Shown in pieces: positions 5,422-11,149 of a stretch of DNA of 11,149 nt. Under the pieces are notes generated by a model, which did no database searches, was not told the origin of the DNA, and was given only the letters and a program-made list of their open reading frames with translations. A program made the translations under genes and the position numbers. Origin of the DNA: a bacterium SM23_31. Its GTDB lineage: Bacteria > SM23-31. The stretch lies in NCBI GenBank assembly GCA_001304035.1, contig LJUD01000059.1:1-11149 (forward strand), read 5' to 3'. Each line of letters starts with the position of its first letter. Positions within the stretch are counted from its first letter, which is position 1.

Positions 5422-7360
5422 TTTTGCAGTTACGACAGCATTTAAAGCAACAAATCAATATAGTCCTGTTGTGAGAACAATGGGACGTGATACAAAAAAT
5501 TTTGGCAATACTGCGTCAGATGCATTCAATCGAGCATCTAAATCAAGTACATTATTAAGAGGAAAGATATCAGGTATTGCAGGGAGTATTATAAAAGCGA
5601 ATATATTAATGCGTGGCGCACGTGCGATATGGGAATTTGGGAAAGGTGCTGTTGATCTTGCATCTGATCTAGTCGAAGTTCAAAACGTGGTTGATACTAC
5701 TTTCGGTGGAATGTCAGAAGATGTAAATAAATTTTCAAAAACTGCAATAAGAGATTTTGGAATATCGGAATTACAAGCTAAACAATATACCGGAACAATA
5801 GGTGCAATGATTAAAAGTTCCGGTTTATCCGGTCAGACTATGACAACGATGTCAAAGAATTTAGCAGGTTTAACCGGTGATTTTGCATCTTTTTATAACC
5901 TCCCTCATGAACAGGCTTTTCAAAAAATAAGAGCTGGAATTTCCGGTGAAACTGAACCATTGAAACAAATCGGTATCAATATGAATGTTGCTAATCTAGA
6001 AGCATTCGCATTAACTCAGGGGATAACAAAACAATATAAAGCAATGACTCAAGCTGAAAAAGTGACATTACGTTATAATTATTTATTGGCAAAGTCAAAA
6101 GATGCGCAAGGTGATTTTGCTAAAACTCTTGAAACGAGTTATGCAAATCAAAAACGAGTATTTCAAACAATGATCCAGCAAACGGCAGCTACGGCAATGT
6201 CAAAAGTATTGCCAATTTTGACACAGGGATATGCAAAACTTAATGAAATTATGTCAAAAGTTGATGCTGAAAAAATAGGGAATGGATTAAAAAATATTGT
6301 AAGTAATTTAATATCTTTTTTTAAGATAACTTTTCAAGTATTAAAAATTTTACGTCCTTTTGCCCCGATAATAATAACTTTAGTTTCTGCATATATTTTA
6401 TATAGCAAATATATAATAATAGCAGCTAAAGCACAAAAAGTATTTCAATCTATAATGGGACTATCCAAATTTAAAGTACTTATAATTGCTATTGGATCAT
6501 TAATCGGATTAATAATGTATTTATATAAAAATTGGAATAAAATGAATAAAACCGGAAAAGCATTTATTATAATTGCTGCCGGGATTGCTACAGTTATATC
6601 TAGTATAATCGCATATCAAAAGATAATGATAGCAATAGGATGGGTAAAATATATAATAATGATGCGTGGTGCTATTTTAAAAGCAGTTACTACAACTAAG
6701 GCATGGACAGCAGCGCAGTGGTTATTAAACGCGGCATTAAATGCTAATCCTATCGGTTTGATAATAGGCGCGGTAATGGCTTTAATCGGGGCTATATGGT
6801 TATTATATAAAAACTGGGATGCTGTTACCGCTGATTTTGATAGAAAAATATTATCTATAATAGCTAGGTTTAATCAATTAAAATTATCGATATATGGTGT
6901 GTTAAAATCAATTGGTAAAGTGTCCGAAAAGACATTTAAAAAGATGGAGCTCGATACTGCAAAAAGTATGGTTAAGGCAGTTGAAGCTGACAAGAAATTT
7001 CAAAAAATAATGAAAGGCGGGATTAAAGGTGTACCTGATTTCATAAAACAATATTTACCCGAAAGCATGAAAGGACAAAAAGCTATAATAGAATCTCAGG
7101 AAAAATCAGTAGAACGATCCGCGGATGTAATAAATAATACAATTAGCAAGATAAGTAATTTTAATAAAAACGTAACACAAACAACACAGGCAACTACCGT
7201 TATAGATCGCAGAAAAGCTCCGAATGAGACAGAATTAAAAGCACGGAAGATTGATTTTCAAGGCAGGATAGATATCGCGGGCGCGCCTGATGGAACAAAA
7301 ACAGAAGGTAAAACCAGGGGTGCCCCTGCGATACTTTTGGAATTATTAGGAGCTTATTAA
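5414..7360 (+). CDS. Tail tape measure protein
   Basis: A 648-residue protein that sets tail length and is ejected ahead of the DNA. The start at 5414 has GAGG (5404-5407) six bases upstream and overlaps the chaperone extension by eight bases. Residues about 88-250 are the conserved tape measure core: VQNVVDTTFGGMSEDVNKFS, LAGLTGDFASFYNLPHEQAF, GISGETEPLKQIGINMNVAN and VTLRYNYLLAKSKDAQGDFA. Four hydrophobic stretches at about 312-340, 354-372, 382-415 and 444-467 (the last with NPIGLIIGAVMALIGAIWLL) are typical of tape measures and may form a membrane channel during injection. The C-terminus (GAPAILLELLGAY) resembles other Mu- and P2-type tape measures. At roughly 0.15 nm per residue the tail would be near 100 nm, a family rule of thumb. 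The core resembles those of many Gram-positive siphoviruses, so alone it does not identify the host. Confidence 0.9.
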   Translation: MPDFAVTTAFKATNQYSPVVRTMGRDTKNFGNTASDAFNRASKSSTLLRGKISGIAGSIIKANILMRGARAIWEFGKGAVDLASDLVEVQNVVDTTFGGMSEDVNKFSKTAIRDFGISELQAKQYTGTIGAMIKSSGLSGQTMTTMSKNLAGLTGDFASFYNLPHEQAFQKIRAGISGETEPLKQIGINMNVANLEAFALTQGITKQYKAMTQAEKVTLRYNYLLAKSKDAQGDFAKTLETSYANQKRVFQTMIQQTAATAMSKVLPILTQGYAKLNEIMSKVDAEKIGNGLKNIVSNLISFFKITFQVLKILRPFAPIIITLVSAYILYSKYIIIAAKAQKVFQSIMGLSKFKVLIIAIGSLIGLIMYLYKNWNKMNKTGKAFIIIAAGIATVISSIIAYQKIMIAIGWVKYIIMMRGAILKAVTTTKAWTAAQWLLNAALNANPIGLIIGAVMALIGAIWLLYKNWDAVTADFDRKILSIIARFNQLKLSIYGVLKSIGKVSEKTFKKMELDTAKSMVKAVEADKKFQKIMKGGIKGVPDFIKQYLPESMKGQKAIIESQEKSVERSADVINNTISKISNFNKNVTQTTQATTVIDRRKAPNETELKARKIDFQGRIDIAGAPDGTKTEGKTRGAPAILLELLGAY

Positions 7361-8622
7361 TGAGTTGGGCTAATGAAGTTAAAGATGAAATTGAATTAAA
7401 ATCACCTGATGGAAATGTTTTTAATGCTAAATGGAGAAAAGATTCTAGAACCTCTGAAAAAAAATTAGGTATATTTTCAATTCCTAAATTTGATGGTGAT
7501 ATAGTACAAGATATGGGAATTAAATCAACTTTATATCCTCTTACGATTTATTTTGACGGTATGTTTCATCATTTTTTCGCTAATAGATTTCAGCAGGCAT
7601 TAAAGGAACGCGGTCAATGGGAAGTAGTGCATCCGGTTGAAGGTGCGTTAATACTTCAACCCGTTAGATTTACTGAAAATATTGATACGGTAGATGAAAA
7701 TGTAACTGAATTTCAAACAGAATGGATCGAACCGGCTAATGTTGAAAGACTCATAAGTCCTGATGAATTGGCATCGTCTATTTTATCAACTGCTTTAATT
7801 TTGATTGAAGATTGCGCGGCAATCCTTAAACAGGTCAGAGCTGAATCTTATGCGTTAATAAATGCTACAATAACAATACTTAATAGAATTGGCGGCGCGA
7901 TGAATAGTATTATACAGGAACTTACTGCAACTAACGCGTTATTGTATGAAAGTTATCAGGATGCAAAAGCCGCATTTAATTCAGCATTAGCTAATTACGG
8001 AATTGGTGATGATACAGACGATATCGCGGAATCTCAAACGAATATGGCGACAATACCGACAGAGGTTTCAAATGATTTTTCGACACGTTATTCATACTAT
8101 GAAAGATTATCGGAAACTATATTTGAATTTGTACCGGATACTATAACGGATGAAGATTATAATACAATTGTCGGACTTGAATTCGGCGTGACGTTATCTC
8201 TTTTAGCAGTCGCAGAAATAATCGCAACTAGCGAGTTTAACAGCAGATCGGAAGTTATAAGCGCGATAGAAAATTTAACGACTATACTTAATAATTCCAT
8301 TGCCACCGTTGAAGAAATTCAGGATAATTTTAGCGGACTCAGGATAGATCAACAGTATTATTCTAATACACAAACTTATACAACATTGATTAATTTATAT
8401 ACATTATGTTTTAGATTTCTTATACAACAGTTCTTTGATTTAAAAGTAGAGAAAAAAATTATACTTAAAAATTCTAGATCACCGTTAGAAATTACAGTCA
8501 CAGAGTACGGCAGTTTAGGATTAAACGATGAAAATTATGACCTGTTCCTTGAATCTAACGAATTAACAGGAAATGAAATTTTATTACTTCCAATTGGAAA
8601 GGAGGTGGTAATATATGTCTGA
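7360..8622 (+). CDS. Mu gpN-like tail protein with DNA-circularisation N-terminal domain
   Basis: A 420-residue baseplate/tail-tip protein. The start overlaps the tape measure stop as TAATG, with AGGAG (7348-7352) seven bases upstream. Residues 1-130 form the beta-rich N-terminal domain named DNA_circ_N in Mu-like phages: SWANEVKDEIELKSPDGNVF, KLGIFSIPKFDGDIVQDMG, YPLTIYFDGMFHHFFANRF and WEVVHPVEGALILQPVRF. Residues about 130-370 are helical and rich in Ala, Ile and Thr. The last 50 residues return to strands (PLEITVTEYGSLGLNDENYD). The domain name derives from early work on Mu gpN; its position between tape measure and hub implies a structural role at the distal end of the tube. Mu gpN is somewhat longer (about 490). 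The gene overlaps the next by eight bases. Confidence 0.85.
   Translation: MSWANEVKDEIELKSPDGNVFNAKWRKDSRTSEKKLGIFSIPKFDGDIVQDMGIKSTLYPLTIYFDGMFHHFFANRFQQALKERGQWEVVHPVEGALILQPVRFTENIDTVDENVTEFQTEWIEPANVERLISPDELASSILSTALILIEDCAAILKQVRAESYALINATITILNRIGGAMNSIIQELTATNALLYESYQDAKAAFNSALANYGIGDDTDDIAESQTNMATIPTEVSNDFSTRYSYYERLSETIFEFVPDTITDEDYNTIVGLEFGVTLSLLAVAEIIATSEFNSRSEVISAIENLTTILNNSIATVEEIQDNFSGLRIDQQYYSNTQTYTTLINLYTLCFRFLIQQFFDLKVEKKIILKNSRSPLEITVTEYGSLGLNDENYDLFLESNELTGNEILLLPIGKEVVIYV
8598..8608 (+). promoter_or_regulatory. Near-perfect Shine-Dalgarno for the hub gene
   Basis: AAAGGAGGTGG is almost fully complementary to the end of bacterial 16S rRNA. It ends six bases before the ATG at 8615 and lies inside the preceding gene. 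It is the strongest site in the window, which is unexpected for a hub protein needed in only a few copies per virion. Confidence 0.7.
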
Positions 8623-9664
8623 TTTCATTGCAGGTAAAAAATTTGATGAATTAACTTTAGTTATAGAGAATAGAGAAATTATAATTTCCAGCGGTAAACT
8701 ATTAAGAACAATGGATACCGGGGCGGATGCATTTACATGTGTAATGCCATGGCAACCGGGATTAGATTCAGAGATTGATTCTATAACCGCGCCGAAATCT
8801 TACAGTGAAGCAAGAATTTACATCGGCGGCTATCTTCAAATGACCGGAATATTATATTATGTTAAATCCAGAATGGGGATTGACGGAATATCAAGAGAGC
8901 TTAAAATTTATACTAAAATAGCCGACATGATTGACAGTGTATGGCGACCGCCTTATGAACAAAATAATATTGATATTTATGACTTGTGTGTTAACCAGGC
9001 AAATAATTTTGACATTACAGTTGCGCTTGATAACGGAGTAAGTAAAGGGGGCAAATTTAGCAGAATAACAGTTGAACAAACTGAAAAATGTTTTGTCAGT
9101 CTTGCGAAATTCGCGGCGCAGCGCGGATTGTTATTATCATGTACGGAATATGGTCAATTATTGATCGTAAAACCTAATGTTGATAGTCAGCCAGTTGGAA
9201 CTTTGCAAGTAGAAAATCCTTATGCTGAAAATTATGAATTTGAATTTGACGGAAGAAAAAGATTTTATCAATATGAAGTTATTTTATCATCTTCGCAATC
9301 CAACAGAACCAAAGTGAAACATCAAGCGATAGATTCGTCAATTCCTTTGACAAGATTTTTAACAACTAGTGCCAATGAAAGTTTGCCCGGCGAAGGATTA
9401 AATGCGGCGGAATGGAAACGGAATAAGACAGCGGCAGAGGCTTTGCAGATATCATTTCCCGTGAATTCATGGTATGCGGCAAATAATGAATTATTCCAGC
9501 CTAATACCACAATTACTATTGATAATCCTGTTATATCCGAAAATGGATTCACTTTTTTAATTTCACAAGTGGAGTTTAATTATGAAGTAAACGGAACGAC
9601 CTCTATATTACAACTTAAACCTCCATCGATGTATCAAATAGGAGATATAGAAGAACCATGGTAG
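8615..9664 (+). CDS. Baseplate hub protein, Mu gp44 (gpP)-like
   Basis: A 349-residue protein of the central baseplate hub, the T4 gp27/Mu gp44/P2 gpD group that forms the trimeric ring joining tube to spike. The start at 8615 follows a near-perfect Shine-Dalgarno. Recognisable parts are the N-terminal barrel (ELTLVIENREIIISSGKLLR, TGADAFTCVMPWQPGLD), a second strand set (EARIYIGGYLQMTGILYYVK, ISRELKIYTKIADMIDSVW), and the middle domain with CFVSLAKFAAQRGLLLSCTE and QLLIVKPN. The C-terminal part (WKRNKTAAEALQISFPVNSW, then NTTITIDNP and FTFLISQVEFNYEVNGTTSI) is the second barrel-like domain of the fold. It lies between the gpN-like and spike genes, exactly as in Mu, and overlaps the spike gene by seven bases. 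Confidence 0.87.
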   Translation: MSDFIAGKKFDELTLVIENREIIISSGKLLRTMDTGADAFTCVMPWQPGLDSEIDSITAPKSYSEARIYIGGYLQMTGILYYVKSRMGIDGISRELKIYTKIADMIDSVWRPPYEQNNIDIYDLCVNQANNFDITVALDNGVSKGGKFSRITVEQTEKCFVSLAKFAAQRGLLLSCTEYGQLLIVKPNVDSQPVGTLQVENPYAENYEFEFDGRKRFYQYEVILSSSQSNRTKVKHQAIDSSIPLTRFLTTSANESLPGEGLNAAEWKRNKTAAEALQISFPVNSWYAANNELFQPNTTITIDNPVISENGFTFLISQVEFNYEVNGTTSILQLKPPSMYQIGDIEEPW

Positions 9665-10197
9665 GGATAATTAAAGGTGCGGAAATTGGATTAAACAGGG
9701 ATGGCAATAAAAATCGTTTGTTGCTTCAGGTAGAACTTATTCCTGAAGACGTAAGGACAGCAGAGCTAATTTCACAAGCCGGGGAAGACACTTATCCGGG
9801 AGAGGGGAGTAGAGTTTTAATATTAAACGCCGGGGCGTTTCTTGCGGCAATTGCAAGTACGGACGATCTTGAACCTGAAACGGAAGCAGGAGAGAAAGAA
9901 TTTTATAGCACTGATTCGCCGATTACGAGCAAACTTGCAAGAATTAAATTGAATAAAAATTCTGAAATTATAATGAATGAAGGAACCGATTTTGCGGTTG
10001 CTTATACAGATTTAAAAACAGCATTTGATAAATTAAAAACTGATTTTAATAATTTTATAAGTGTTTTTAATGCTCATACTCATCCTTATGTTGATACTCC
10101 TATCGGGGCTAGCGTTACAAGCGCCACAGCAACTCCGGGAACATCATCAACTGCGGATATGAGTGGATCAAAAGTTGAAAAGGTAAAATTGCCATGA
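9658..10197 (+). CDS. Baseplate spike / assembly protein, Mu gp45- and P2 gpV-like
   Basis: A 179-residue protein predicted to be the membrane-piercing spike at the tail tip, acting as a trimer. The ATG at 9658 overlaps the hub stop by seven bases. AGGAGA (9640-9645) is rather far upstream, so coupling is likely. Residues 1-70 form an OB-like barrel (VGIIKGAEIGL, NRLLLQVELIP, GSRVLILNAGAFLAAIAST). Residues 85-110 give strands (ARIKLNKNSEIIMNEG) that may begin a beta helix. Residues 112-138 are helical (TDLKTAFDKLKTDFNNFISV). Residues 140-142 are H-T-H, followed by PYVDTPIG. An HxH motif near the C-terminus binds a metal ion in the P2 gpV spike tip and is common in this group. The low-complexity Ser/Thr/Ala tail ends in VEKVKLP. 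Confidence 0.85.
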   Translation: MVGIIKGAEIGLNRDGNKNRLLLQVELIPEDVRTAELISQAGEDTYPGEGSRVLILNAGAFLAAIASTDDLEPETEAGEKEFYSTDSPITSKLARIKLNKNSEIIMNEGTDFAVAYTDLKTAFDKLKTDFNNFISVFNAHTHPYVDTPIGASVTSATATPGTSSTADMSGSKVEKVKLP

Positions 10198-10640
10198 GTG
10201 TATTCCAGGGTGATCCTGCGGTTAAAATAACTGAAAACGGCGCAAAAATGAAATTTACAGACGGTCAGCCTGTTATGGATCAGGGCATCGAGAATGCAGT
10301 ACAGATATCCCTTTTTACAAAACCGGGCTGGTGGGGAAATACGTTAATAAGGGATGTAAATAAAAAAATAGGATCAAATTATGAAAAACAAAGAGTTATT
10401 ATAGATGTTGATACCTTAAATGATGTAAGAAATGACGCAAATGATGCTTTAAAAACAATGTTAGATACCAGACTAGCGAGTCAAATCGATATAATAGTTA
10501 ATAATCCTGATTTAAATCATATCAATACTTATATAAAAATTAAACCGCCGGGGCAGGATGCACAGGAATTATTATTTTTAAACAATGGTATTAATTGGAT
10601 AAATCAAAGTTTGAATCCTGCACATGAGAGGATGGCATGA
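10194..10640 (+). CDS. Baseplate wedge protein, Mu gp46-like
   Basis: A 148-residue protein of the GP46 family found in Mu-like baseplates, occupying the place of T4 gp25 and P2 gpW at the inner wedge where sheath assembly begins. The start overlaps the spike stop by four bases (ATGA). AAAAGG upstream is a moderate ribosome binding site. The sequence opens with the strand-turn part VFQGDPAVKIT and VMDQGIENAVQISLFTKPGW. This is followed by WGNTLIRDVNKKIGSNYE, a helix DVRNDANDALKTMLDTRLAS, and the strand pair QIDIIVNNPD and INTYIKIKPPGQ. The GMD-like D-Q-G-I segment followed by L-F-T and the W-W-G-N motif are what I recognise as GP46. No membrane segment is present. It overlaps the next gene by four bases. 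Confidence 0.87.
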   Translation: MSVFQGDPAVKITENGAKMKFTDGQPVMDQGIENAVQISLFTKPGWWGNTLIRDVNKKIGSNYEKQRVIIDVDTLNDVRNDANDALKTMLDTRLASQIDIIVNNPDLNHINTYIKIKPPGQDAQELLFLNNGINWINQSLNPAHERMA

Positions 10641-11149
10641 GTTACAGAATAAAAACAACACAAGAACTTTATGATGATTATTTGTCTACATTTGAAGGAC
10701 AGCTCGGACAAACTTCTCCCCTTAATGATAAGGCTTTTTTAAGAGTATTAGCAGGAGCGGAGGCCGGGCAGGATGCAGGGCTATATAAATACGCGGCGGA
10801 TAGAGTAAAGCAAAACTTAGCTTTAACCGCAACGGAAGACGGTCTTGATCGTATAGGTAATGATAATTATACGCCTAGAAAATTAGCCGTAGCTGCGATA
10901 GTTACTGTTGAAATTGGTGCATCGAATGGTACTATTTTCCCGGTTGGATGGGAATTTGTAGGTGATTTAAACGGACTAAGATATAAAAATCAATCGGAAG
11001 TTACTGCTAGTGGCGGGGCAGCAGAGCTTGATTTAAGATGCACGGAAACCGGGTCTGACGGCAATCTAGACATAGGAAATACTTTATCAATATCGTCTCA
11101 AATTGCAGGTTCGCAAACTCAGGCAGAAGTTACGGCAATCGATACCTTG
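10637..11149 (+). CDS. Baseplate J-like wedge protein, Mu gp47-like (3' partial)
   Basis: The first 171 codons of a longer gene that runs out of the window. The ATG at 10637 overlaps the previous stop by four bases and has GAGAGGA (10626-10632) four bases upstream. The visible part begins SYRIKTTQELYDDYLSTFEG and continues with AFLRVLAGAEAGQDAGLYKY, then LTATEDGLDRIGNDNYTPRK. After that comes the beta domain AAIVTVEIGASNGTIFPVGW, then GLRYKNQSEVTASGG and GSDGNLDIGNTLSI. This order (N-terminal helices, then an L-x-x-x-G-x-D-R-x-G type segment, then a domain in which a value is tested against F-V-x-x-x-G-x-x-Y) is characteristic of the Baseplate_J family. These proteins form the inner wedge ring contacting gp46 and the hub. 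Further wedge and fibre genes are expected downstream. Confidence 0.88.
   Translation, partial: MSYRIKTTQELYDDYLSTFEGQLGQTSPLNDKAFLRVLAGAEAGQDAGLYKYAADRVKQNLALTATEDGLDRIGNDNYTPRKLAVAAIVTVEIGASNGTIFPVGWEFVGDLNGLRYKNQSEVTASGGAAELDLRCTETGSDGNLDIGNTLSISSQIAGSQTQAEVTAIDTL

Noticed and set aside
7316..7327. AGGGGTGCCCCT near-palindrome at the end of the tape measure gene
   Set aside because: Five pairs with a two-base loop cannot form a sensible hairpin, and the stretch encodes the ordinary R-G-A-P segment of the C-terminus.
1..11149. CRISPR array, tRNA, insertion sequence, integrase or attachment site
   Set aside because: No spaced direct repeats, tRNA-like cloverleaf, transposase motifs or terminal inverted repeats were seen. 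The window is almost entirely coding for structural proteins.

Overview
The window is a single block of tightly packed genes, all on the + strand. It reads as the late structural operon of a contractile-tailed phage or prophage. It runs from the C-terminal half of the major capsid protein through the head-tail connector genes, tail sheath, tail tube, tail assembly chaperone, tape measure and baseplate hub, and stops inside the baseplate J-like wedge gene. Base composition is AT-rich and AGA/ATA/TTA codons are common. Shine-Dalgarno sites are strong for most genes. The host is therefore a bacterium of low to moderate GC, but I cannot name it. No integrase, attachment site or host gene is visible, so prophage and free phage cannot be told apart.

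Layout: 1-554 major capsid protein of the lambda gpE family (5' end cut off); 563-844 and 822-1016 two small proteins of unknown function; 1016-1429 probable head-tail joining protein; 1426-2052 probable neck or tail-terminator protein; 2062-3627 Mu-like tail sheath; 3627-4013 tail tube; 3992-4819 a GT-A type glycosyltransferase, which is the odd gene out; 4829-5263 tail assembly chaperone with a -1 frameshift extension to 5421; 5414-7360 tape measure; 7360-8622 Mu gpN-like DNA-circularisation-domain tail protein; 8615-9664 Mu gp44/P-like hub; 9658-10197 gp45/gpV-like spike; 10194-10640 gp46-like wedge; 10637-end gp47/J-like wedge (3' end cut off). From the sheath onward the order matches phage Mu, apart from the glycosyltransferase. 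The capsid belongs to the lambda family, so the module is a mosaic. Most genes overlap the next by 1 to 8 bases or lie within 10 bases of it, which suggests one co-transcribed, translationally coupled unit. No stretch longer than 300 bases lacks a gene, and I found no promoter or canonical terminator on the + strand.

Points of most interest: (1) a soluble glycosyltransferase sits between tail tube and chaperone genes, has no visible ribosome binding site, and starts inside the tube gene; (2) two strong 11-bp hairpins lie inside coding sequence just downstream of the capsid and tail tube genes, where they could set stoichiometry by attenuation or mRNA processing; (3) a textbook T TTT TTA slippery heptamer near the end of the chaperone gene opens a 55-codon extension that resembles the P2 gpE/E' domain and has no clear start signal of its own.
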